Shown here one piece after another: positions 1 to 4,399 of a stretch of DNA of 6,307 nucleotides (its first letter is position 1; each line of letters begins with the position of its first letter). Both the position numbers and the translations under genes were made by a program. The stretch lies in the NCBI GenBank assembly GCA_944332105.1, contig CALVJI010000065.1, positions 1 to 6,307 of the forward strand. The letters run 5' to 3'. Source of the stretch: an uncultured Bacilli bacterium. Lineage in GTDB: Bacteria > Bacillota_I > Bacilli_A > RF39 > UBA660. The notes beneath the pieces were generated by a model. That model was not told where the DNA came from and did not search any database. It saw only the letters and a list, made by a program, of their open reading frames with translations.

Positions 1-231
1 AACAGATTATCCTACACTTATTCATCAAGTCATTACTGGACAATGTCGCCTAGTAATTTCAATGCCACGAATACGTCTGCTCGTGAGCTTCTTGTTAACT
101 CGGCCGGGTTCGTGAATGCAACTAATTACGTTACCAGCACGGTTGGCGTGCGCGCGGTTATCAATCTGAAGACTGATACTCCGATAACAGGAGGAATTGG
201 GACGGCTAATGACCCATTTGTGGTAGGATAA
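1..231 (+). CDS. DGR target protein, C-terminal part (5' end outside window)
   Basis: The reading frame is open from base 1 and ends in TAA at 229-231, so this is the last 76 codons of a longer gene; the ATG at 43 is internal. The peptide has a YWTMSP motif, then a 37-residue variable segment (codons 16-52) ending in GVRA, then a constant tail with VINLKTD, TGGIGTANDPF and VVG. I recognise this layout (YWxMSP, variable block, GVRxVINLK, TGGxGT) from the C-termini of large surface-type proteins of uncultivated Bacillota; I infer a C-type-lectin-like ligand-binding fold, as in most DGR targets, but cannot show it. The variable segment nearly copies template repeat TR3 downstream. TCG, GCG, ACG and CGC codons are common in it, unlike the AT-rich genes around it. 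The N-terminal domains and localisation cannot be seen. Confidence 0.85.
   Translation, partial: NRLSYTYSSSHYWTMSPSNFNATNTSARELLVNSAGFVNATNYVTSTVGVRAVINLKTDTPITGGIGTANDPFVVG
46..156 (+). repeat. Variable repeat (VR) of the DGR
   Basis: These 111 bases (37 in-frame codons, SPSNF to GVRA) align without gaps to TR3 (1114-1224) with six differences. Five fall where TR3 has adenine: 110 A to T, 118 A to G, 127 A to T, 137 A to G and 142 A to G. The sixth, 111, is T to C. They change Tyr to Phe, Thr to Ala, Asn to Tyr, Asn to Ser and Ile to Val. Similarity stops after the GC-rich GGCGTGCGCGCG (145-156), which fits the initiation-of-mutagenic-homing (IMH) element known at the 3' end of DGR variable repeats. 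The other templates differ strongly in the 5' half. Confidence 0.93.
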
Positions 232-248
232 ACGGAATGCGAGAGGAT

Positions 249-285
249 TTTTTCAAAATGACTCTTCATTTTGAAAAAGTTTTTT
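249..285 (+). terminator. Hairpin terminator after the target gene (first of two)
   Basis: A perfect 13-bp stem (249-261 with 266-278) closes a CTCT loop and is followed by G and six T. It lies 17 bases after the target stop codon. Hairpins downstream of a VR are also known to aid DGR target recognition in Bordetella phage, but there they sit almost next to the VR; this one is 92 bases away, so terminator is the simpler reading. Confidence 0.8.
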
Positions 286-321
286 AGCCTAATTCGAAAT
301 GTATTTCGAATTAGGCTTTTT
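286..321 (+). terminator. Second hairpin terminator after the target gene
   Basis: A perfect 15-bp inverted repeat (286-300 with 303-317) around GT is followed by a short T-run and then an A-run. It directly follows the first terminator. Together they would insulate the target gene from the template cassettes. The flanking T- and A-runs could let it work in both directions. Confidence 0.75.
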
Positions 322-360
322 AAAAAATTACTTTTTTTGGGCTAATATAGCTTATTGATA

Positions 361-371
361 GGGATAATCTA
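361..371 (+). promoter_or_regulatory. Conserved promoter-like element of template cassette 1
   Basis: GGGATAATCTA lies 13 bases before TR1 and recurs before all four templates (one base differs before TR4). It contains a -10-like GATAAT or, shifted by two, TAATCT. No convincing -35 is visible 15-18 bases upstream of this copy, so the promoter call rests mainly on conservation and constant placement. Confidence 0.5.
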
Positions 372-384
372 TTTATTGTTCGAG

Positions 385-492
385 TCGCCTAGTAATTTCA
401 ATGCCTCGTCTGTCGTGGCAGCGGGATTTAATGTAAACTCGACCGGGAATGCTGGTAATAACAATGTTACCAACACGAATGGCGTGCGCGCG
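385..492 (+). repeat. Template repeat TR1 of the DGR
   Basis: This 108-base repeat starts TCGCCTAGTAATTTC and ends GGCGTGCGCGCG, like the VR. Read in the VR frame it is 36 stop-free codons (SPSNF to GVRA), although no start codon or ribosome site suggests translation. Ten codons are AAC or AAT, the usual DGR hotspots; adenine changes in AAY codons can never make a stop. No VR in this window matches its 5' half. From 436 on it is identical to TR2. Confidence 0.85.
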
Positions 493-679
493 AGATTCCT
501 ACTAAGATTAGTGAAAGGCTAATGCACTTACTATTATTGGTTAAGGCTGGTAATATGAAGAAGTAGCTAGCAATAGTAATCTTTTACAGATTGGAAACAA
601 GGTTATTCCTGAGTTTATAACTCGAATAAAAAATATAGATATTATTGGAATTATTTTTAATGATTAGAACTATATTTAT
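385..679 (+). ncRNA. TR-spacer RNA 1 (DGR template transcript)
   Basis: TR1 is followed by a 187-base segment (493-679) that recurs with high identity after the other templates. Known DGR template RNAs contain the TR plus a downstream spacer (Sp) that binds RT-Avd and primes cDNA synthesis; I infer the same role here. Recurring elements are an ATTAG/CTAAT hairpin just after the TR, a long-range 8-bp pairing TTACTATT/AATAGTAA, an AATCT/AGATT hairpin, and GAGTT/AACTC near the 3' end. True transcript ends are not known; the 5' end is probably about 10 bases upstream. Confidence 0.7.
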
Positions 680-707
680 AAGTTAGAATTATTTTGGAAC
701 TTTTTTT
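680..707 (+). terminator. Weak candidate terminator of cassette 1
   Basis: AAGTT (680-684) can pair with AACTT (698-702), with a T-rich tract running on to 715. The stem is short and AT-rich. The call gains support because a clear hairpin/T-run terminator stands at the same place after the Sp of cassette 3, and the sequence beyond it (TTTTGGAAC, then T-runs) is alike in both. Confidence 0.35.
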
Positions 708-712
708 CTTTT

Positions 713-741
713 TTTACATATTTTATAATGGGGGATAATCT
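713..741 (+). promoter_or_regulatory. Putative promoter of template cassette 2
   Basis: TTTACA (713-718) is followed after 17 bases by TAATCT (736-741), or after 15 by GATAAT (734-739), within the conserved GGGATAATCTA element. The T-run, TTT(A/G)CATAT and the later TGCGTGTAT are shared with the region before TR4, which supports a homologous promoter and leader. Confidence 0.5.
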
Positions 742-760
742 AAGTTAAAATGCGTGTATA

Positions 761-868
761 TCGCCTAGGAATTTCGAGGCCTCGGCTGTGGCTGCTCGTG
801 AGTTCAATGCTAACTCGACCGGGAATGCTGGTAATAACAATGTTACCAACACGAATGGCGTGCGCGCG
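761..868 (+). repeat. Template repeat TR2 of the DGR
   Basis: The 108 bases read as 36 stop-free codons in the VR frame (SPRNF to GVRA), with nine AAC/AAT codons. The 5' half (SPRNFEASAVAAREFNA) is unique in the window. The 3' half from 812 is identical to TR1. It ends in the same GGCGTGCGCGCG. No matching VR is present here, so its target should lie elsewhere. Confidence 0.85.
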
Positions 869-1053
869 AGATTCCTACTAAGATTAGTGAAAGGCTAATG
901 CACTTACTATTATTGGTTAAGGCTGGTAATATGAAGAAGTAGCTAGCAATAGTAATCTTTTACAGATTGGAAACAAGGTTATTCCTGGATTTATAAACTC
1001 GAATAAAAAATATAGATATTGTTAGATTCTTTTTAATAATTAGAACTATATTT
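761..1053 (+). ncRNA. TR-spacer RNA 2 (DGR template transcript)
   Basis: TR2 plus a 185-base spacer (869-1053). The spacer is identical to that of cassette 1 up to base 987 and then diverges slightly. The 8-bp TTACTATT/AATAGTAA pairing and the AATCT/AGATT hairpin are intact. The 3' hairpin is weakened, with GGATTTA in place of GAGTTTA against TAAACTC. I infer an RNA that loads onto the single Avd-RT complex in trans. Confidence 0.7.
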
Positions 1054-1054
1054 G

Positions 1055-1083
1055 AAAACGCAGTATATTTACTGACGTTTTTT
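1055..1083 (+). terminator. Terminator of template cassette 2
   Basis: AAAACG-CAGTA (1055-1065) pairs with TACTG-(A)-CGTTTT (1070-1081), giving 11 pairs around a TATT loop with one bulged A and ending in six T (1078-1083). The candidate -35 of cassette 3 (CTGACG, 1072-1077) lies inside the 3' arm, so the two elements overlap. Confidence 0.65.
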
Positions 1084-1101
1084 CCTTAAAGGGATAATCT
1101 A
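1072..1101 (+). promoter_or_regulatory. Putative promoter of template cassette 3
   Basis: CTGACG (1072-1077) is followed after 17 bases by TAATCT (1095-1100), or after 15 by GATAAT, in the conserved GGGATAATCTA element, 12 bases before TR3. The leader (GGGATAATCTATTT) resembles that of cassette 1 more than those of 2 and 4. Confidence 0.5.
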
Positions 1102-1113
1102 TTTTTGCTGGTG

Positions 1114-1224
1114 TCGCCTAGTAATTTCAATGCCACGAATACGTCTGCTCGTGAGCTTCTTGTTAACTCGGCCGGGTATGTGAATACAACTAATAACGTT
1201 ACCAACACGATTGGCGTGCGCGCG
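1114..1224 (+). repeat. Template repeat TR3, the template matching the VR in this window
   Basis: This 111-base repeat is the only template as long as the VR (37 codons; the others have 36) and matches it at 105 of 111 positions, including the first 64 without a change. By my count it has 27 adenines, 5 of which differ in the VR, against 1 of 84 other bases. Eight codons are AAC or AAT. It is therefore the evident donor for the target gene at 1-231. Confidence 0.92.
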
Positions 1225-1410
1225 AGATTCCTACTAAGATTAGTGAAAGGCTAATGTACTTAGTATTGTTGGTTAAGACTGATGATGTGAAGAAGTAGCT
1301 AGAAATAGTAATCTTTTACAGATTGGAAACAAGGTTATTCCTGAGTTTATAACTCGAATAAAAAATATAGATATTGTTAGATTTTTTTTAATAATTAGAA
1401 CTATATTTAT
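1114..1410 (+). ncRNA. TR-spacer RNA 3 (DGR template transcript)
   Basis: TR3 plus a 186-base spacer (1225-1410). Compared with cassettes 1 and 2 the spacer has scattered substitutions around 1257-1305, for example TTAGTATT where the others have TTACTATT, which puts one G-G mismatch in the long-range 8-bp pairing. The AATCT/AGATT and GAGTT/AACTC hairpins are intact. Its TR is the one used for the local VR, so this RNA should be functional. Confidence 0.72.
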
Positions 1411-1411
1411 G

Positions 1412-1437
1412 AGCTTGAATTTTTTCAAGCTTTTTTT
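1412..1437 (+). terminator. Terminator of template cassette 3
   Basis: A perfect 8-bp stem (AGCTTGAA 1412-1419 with TTCAAGCT 1424-1431) around a TTTT loop runs straight into six more T. It begins two bases after the conserved spacer ends, as expected for a discrete short transcript. Confidence 0.8.
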
Positions 1438-1454
1438 GGAACCTTTTTTTATTT

Positions 1455-1485
1455 TTTGCATATCCTATTATATAGGGGTAATCTA
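1455..1485 (+). promoter_or_regulatory. Putative promoter of cassette 4 and probably avd-RT
   Basis: TTTGCA (1455-1460) is followed after 18 bases by TAATCT (1479-1484) in GGGGTAATCTA, the one copy with G in place of A. Cassette 4 has no T-run terminator before avd, so this may be the promoter of the whole TR4-avd-RT transcript. No better promoter is seen just upstream of avd. Confidence 0.48.
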
Positions 1486-1500
1486 GCTAATGCGTGTATG

Positions 1501-1607
1501 TCGCCTAGGAATTTCAACGCCACGAATACGAGTGCGAACGTGTTCAATGCTAACTCGACCGGGTATGCTAATAACACATGGGTTACCAACACGATTGGCG
1601 TGCGCGC
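1501..1607 (+). repeat. Template repeat TR4 of the DGR (adjacent to avd-RT)
   Basis: This repeat reads as 36 stop-free codons in the VR frame, with nine AAC/AAT codons. It holds the usual position of a DGR template, just upstream of avd and RT. Its 3' edge differs from the others: GGCGTGCGCGC is followed by TTTAGATTCC, where TR1-3 have GGCGTGCGCGCG followed by AGATTCC. No VR in this window matches its 5' half. Confidence 0.85.
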
Positions 1608-1796
1608 TTTAGATTCCTGCTAAGATTAGTGAAAGGCTAATGTACTTACTATTATTGGTTAAGGCTGATAGTAAAAAGAAGTAGCTAGAAATAGTAATCT
1701 GTTCAGATTGGAAACAAGATTATTCCTGAGTTTATAAACTCGAATAAAAAATATAGATGTTATTAGATTCTTTTTAATGATTAGAACTATATTTAT
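1501..1796 (+). ncRNA. TR-spacer RNA 4 (DGR template transcript, upstream of avd)
   Basis: TR4 plus a 186-base spacer (1611-1796). It differs from the others at dispersed sites but keeps the TTACTATT/AATAGTAA pairing. The AATCT/AGATT hairpin has GTTC in place of TTTAC as loop. The 3' hairpin is a perfect GAGTTTA/TAAACTC. Changes that spare the stems argue for a structured RNA. It probably continues into the avd-RT message. Confidence 0.7.
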
Positions 1797-1823
1797 GAGA
1801 ACGTGGAGTAAGTCCATGTTTTC
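1797..1823 (+). promoter_or_regulatory. Hairpin between TR4 RNA and avd, without a T-run
   Basis: Bases 1797-1807 pair with 1813-1823 (nine Watson-Crick and two G-U pairs) around a GTAAG loop. It occupies the place of the cassette 2 terminator and resembles it (AACG near the 5' base, GTTTT near the 3' base), but CGCG follows in place of a T-run. It could be a processing site, a barrier protecting the 3' end of the TR RNA, or a modulator of avd translation, since the avd ribosome site begins six bases later. Confidence 0.5.
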
Positions 1824-1840
1824 GCGTTAGAGGGTGAAAT

Positions 1841-2188
1841 ATGGAAACTAAATTTAAGTTGCTATCGAATACCGAAAAGATTATTGCTTATATGAATCGT
1901 CAACTTCCTAATTTTCCTAAAAAGGAGATTGTTTTAAAAAATAATATTGAGAAAACACAGTATGATATGATTGAGTGTGTTTTTGCTTTTAATATTCAGC
2001 AAAGTACAAGAATTAAAGAAAAGTATTTGAAAGATTATTTAATTAAATTGTCCATGTTTGATTTTTATGTACGAGAAAGTTATCATAAAAAGTATTTAAG
2101 TAAACATCAAACAGAGTGTTTAGGTAAAATATTGATTGAAAGTCGGAAAGTGGCTTATGGAATAGTGAGAAGTATGGAAAATGTATGA
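1841..2188 (+). CDS. avd: DGR accessory variability determinant (Avd)
   Basis: A basic 115-residue protein predicted to be almost all helical, with four segments at about residues 8-22, 27-53, 57-83 and 88-112, which fits the four-helix-bundle Avd family (related to 23S rRNA intervening-sequence proteins). Avd proteins assemble as a pentameric barrel, bind the DGR RT and template RNA and are required for mutagenic cDNA synthesis. Segments such as KYLKDYLIKLSMFDFYVRES and the C-terminal SRKVAYGIVRSM look family-like to me. The start at 1841 follows AGAGGGTG (1829-1836) at a suitable distance. The gene overlaps the RT start by 8 bases, so the two are probably translationally coupled, giving the partners in a fixed ratio. 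It shares no similarity with the RT, and no other avd copy is present, so one Avd must serve all four templates. Confidence 0.88.
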   Translation: METKFKLLSNTEKIIAYMNRQLPNFPKKEIVLKNNIEKTQYDMIECVFAFNIQQSTRIKEKYLKDYLIKLSMFDFYVRESYHKKYLSKHQTECLGKILIESRKVAYGIVRSMENV

Positions 2189-3293
2189 TCAATTACTTGA
2201 TATTACTTTATTAGAAAAATATTATTATCAGGTTCGTTTGAATACAAAACATCGGGGGAAAATTTTAAATTTTGAAATGTATTATATGATTAATCTTTTA
2301 CAGATTTTAAATGTTTTACAGAGTCGACAATATCGTCATAGTCCTTACAATGTTTTTTTAATTAAAGAACCTAAATATCGAATTATTATGAGTGAGATTA
2401 TTTCAGATAAAATTGTGAATCATCTTATTAGTAACGAGATTTTGCTTCCTGTTTTGGAACCTAAACTTATTGAAACTAATGTGGCTACTAGGAAAGATAA
2501 AGGTGTTTCTAAGGGAATTTATTATGTAAAAAAATATATTAATCGTTTGAAAATGAATCATGATAAAATTTATGTTTTAAAATGTGATATTAAGAAATAT
2601 TTTTATAATATAGATCATGAGATTTTGTTAGAAAAATTAAAAAGATATATTCCGGATGAGGAAGTACTAGATGTTATTGCTAATATTATCGATACCACTA
2701 ATGATGAGTCGTGTCGAGAGCGAATTAAAAAAAATATTACAAATGAAAAGAAATATTTGATACGGAAGAATGTACATCAATTAGATAAAAAATTTAAAGA
2801 ATTAGATATGATTCCTTTTTATGAAAAGGGAAAAGGGATTCCGATTGGGAATATGTCTAGTCAAATTTTTGCAATATTTTATTTGAATGATTTAGATCAT
2901 TTTATTAAGGAAAAATTGAAAGTTAAATATTATATCCGTTATATGGATGATTTTATTTTGCTTCATTGGGATAAAGAGTTTTTGAAAAAGTGTTTAGTAG
3001 AAATTGAAAAAGAAGTTCATAAGGTTAAATTAGAATTAAATAAAAAAACGAGAATTTATTCATTACATGAAGGTTTTAATTTTTTGGGTTATCGTTTTTT
3101 ATTGCGTGGTAAAAGATTACTTATGCTTATGAATGGTCAGACAAAGAAACGAATTATTAAAAAATTAAATCGTTTGAGGAAACGTAAAAGTTCTCATTAT
3201 GAGGCTGTTAAGGCTAGTTATAAAGGTTATTTGATGAATTGTCAAAGCAAAGGGTTTATGCATCGCCATAAATGGTATGATGAAAAGGACTAA
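2181..3293 (+). CDS. DGR reverse transcriptase
   Basis: A 370-residue reverse transcriptase. Visible motifs are LKCDIKKYFYNIDH (catalytic Asp136), GIPIGNMSSQIFA (219-231) and YIRYMDDFILL (251-261, catalytic Asp256 and Asp257), then FNFLGYRF (299-306). The (I/V/L)GxxxSQ form of motif 4, in place of the QGxxxSP of retroviral and intron enzymes, is the hallmark of DGR RTs. No maturase, endonuclease or other accessory domain follows; the basic C-terminus (about 307-364) fits an RNA-binding thumb. A charged, Lys-rich stretch at about 171-215 separates the first catalytic motif from motif 4. The enzyme should copy TR RNAs with errors at adenines, making cDNA that replaces the VR. The ATG at 2181 overlaps avd by 8 bases with only a weak GGAAA upstream, so translation is probably coupled. 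The gene shares the AT-rich codon use of the flanking chromosomal genes. Confidence 0.96.
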   Translation: MYDQLLDITLLEKYYYQVRLNTKHRGKILNFEMYYMINLLQILNVLQSRQYRHSPYNVFLIKEPKYRIIMSEIISDKIVNHLISNEILLPVLEPKLIETNVATRKDKGVSKGIYYVKKYINRLKMNHDKIYVLKCDIKKYFYNIDHEILLEKLKRYIPDEEVLDVIANIIDTTNDESCRERIKKNITNEKKYLIRKNVHQLDKKFKELDMIPFYEKGKGIPIGNMSSQIFAIFYLNDLDHFIKEKLKVKYYIRYMDDFILLHWDKEFLKKCLVEIEKEVHKVKLELNKKTRIYSLHEGFNFLGYRFLLRGKRLLMLMNGQTKKRIIKKLNRLRKRKSSHYEAVKASYKGYLMNCQSKGFMHRHKWYDEKD

Positions 3294-3331
3294 AATTTTT
3301 TGTTTTTCATAGGATTTATTAGGTGAACTCT

Positions 3332-4399
3332 ATGAAAAAAATTCTTTTTTTGGCCCTTTTTTTATTTTGGTTTCCTGTAAAGGTTGAGGCTATTAGTGCA
3401 GAAAGTTATGTTGTGATGGATTCTGATTCAGGAAGAGTTTTGATGAGTCAAAATGCGACAAGGGAAAAATTGATTGCCAGTACGACTAAAATTATGACGG
3501 CTATCATTGCTTTAGAAAATGGGGATATAGAGTCTGTACGAAAAGTGGGTGAAGAAGTTTTAAAGGCTTATGGTAGTGCCATTTATTTGAGTTTAGATGA
3601 GGAAATTACTTTGAAAGATTTGTTGTATGGGCTTATGTTACGAAGTGGGAATGATGCCGCGATTGAGATTGCCTATCATATCAGTGGCGACATGGAAAGT
3701 TTTGTGGCTCTCATGAATGAAAAAGCTTATAGTTTAGGAATGAGTCAGACGCATTTTATTAATAATCATGGACTTGAGGATGAAAATGGAAATGGTAATA
3801 CTTCGACTGCTTATGATATGGCTCTTTTAATGCGTTATGCTTTAAAAAATGAAACATTCCGTGAAATTATTGGTACTAAAACTTATGAGGCTAAAACAAC
3901 TGGAAAAACTTATGTCTGGCAAAATAAGAATAAGTTATTATCTAGTTATGAGTATGAAATTGGTGGAAAAACTGGATATACAAAGAAGGCTAAACGAACT
4001 TTAGTTACGGCTGCTTCCAAAGATGATAAAACCGTGATTGTGGTCACATTAAATGATGGCAATGATTTTGCTGATCATAAAACGCTTAGTGATTTAGTTT
4101 TTAATACTTATGAACGAGTCGCGGTTTTGGCTAAAGATTCCTTAGTAATCGATGTGAATAATCCTCAACGTTATTATATAAAAAATGATTTTTATATGTT
4201 GGTTAAAGAAGAGGAAAAAGAAAATATAAGAATTGATTATAAGATAAATGCAGATGAAACTTTAGAGGAAGTTGGTGTTGCTGAAGTATATTTAAATGAT
4301 GAACTCATTACTTCGGAAAAGATTTATCAGCGCTTAGAAAATAGTGAAAAGAAGGAAGGATTTTGGCAAAAATTCTTACGGTGGTTGTTTAAATGGTAA
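3332..4399 (+). CDS. dacB: D-alanyl-D-alanine carboxypeptidase, DacB-like (PBP5*)
   Basis: A 355-residue penicillin-binding DD-carboxypeptidase (family S11), which removes the terminal D-Ala of peptidoglycan stem peptides outside the membrane. Numbered from the chosen start: signal peptide 1-20 (MKKIL to KVEA), SxxK catalytic motif STTK at 50-53, SGN at 105-107 and KTG at 213-215. A beta-rich C-terminal domain follows, and the end (FWQKFLRWLFKW) looks like an amphipathic membrane anchor. All three active-site motifs are intact. ATG 3332 is preferred over GTG 3323, because AGGTG (3321-3325) is a ribosome site six bases before that ATG. It overlaps spmA by 7 bases. The order carboxypeptidase-spmA-spmB matches the Bacillus dacB cluster, where PBP5* limits cross-linking of spore cortex. 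By sequence alone DacF or DacA is also possible. Only 38 bases separate it from the RT stop, with no terminator seen, so read-through from the DGR is possible. Confidence 0.88.
   Translation: MKKILFLALFLFWFPVKVEAISAESYVVMDSDSGRVLMSQNATREKLIASTTKIMTAIIALENGDIESVRKVGEEVLKAYGSAIYLSLDEEITLKDLLYGLMLRSGNDAAIEIAYHISGDMESFVALMNEKAYSLGMSQTHFINNHGLEDENGNGNTSTAYDMALLMRYALKNETFREIIGTKTYEAKTTGKTYVWQNKNKLLSSYEYEIGGKTGYTKKAKRTLVTAASKDDKTVIVVTLNDGNDFADHKTLSDLVFNTYERVAVLAKDSLVIDVNNPQRYYIKNDFYMLVKEEEKENIRIDYKINADETLEEVGVAEVYLNDELITSEKIYQRLENSEKKEGFWQKFLRWLFKW

Noticed and set aside
43..231. A complete 62-codon gene starting at ATG 43
   Set aside because: The same frame is open back to base 1 with a continuous YWTMSP-type sequence, and no ribosome site precedes 43. 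It is the end of a longer target gene.
1273..1461. A 62-codon minus-strand reading frame
   Set aside because: It lies across the spacer and terminator of cassette 3, has low-complexity Lys/Ile/Phe composition caused by the A/T-runs, and no ribosome site or family resemblance.
385..1607. CRISPR array or simple tandem repeats
   Set aside because: The repeats are about 300 bases long in units of about 370, diverge in a coding-like way, and are followed by avd and a DGR RT; no short constant repeat with unique spacers exists.
385..1607. Template repeats as degraded gene copies (pseudogenes)
   Set aside because: All four remain stop-free in the VR frame with intact IMH-like ends and conserved spacers; start codons and ribosome sites are lacking throughout. 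This fits templates, not decayed genes.
385..3293. Retron or group II intron
   Set aside because: The RT has the GxxxSQ motif of DGR enzymes, an Avd gene, and a VR/TR pair with adenine-biased changes. No maturase or endonuclease domain is present and no retron msr/msd structure is evident.
3323..3331. GTG 3323 as start of the carboxypeptidase
   Set aside because: This GTG lies within AGGTG, which is well placed as the ribosome site for ATG 3332; the ATG start also gives a typical signal peptide beginning MKK.
3294..3331. Sporulation sigma-E promoter before dacB
   Set aside because: CATAGGAT (3308-3315) faintly resembles a sigma-E -10, but no credible -35 lies upstream; too weak to list.
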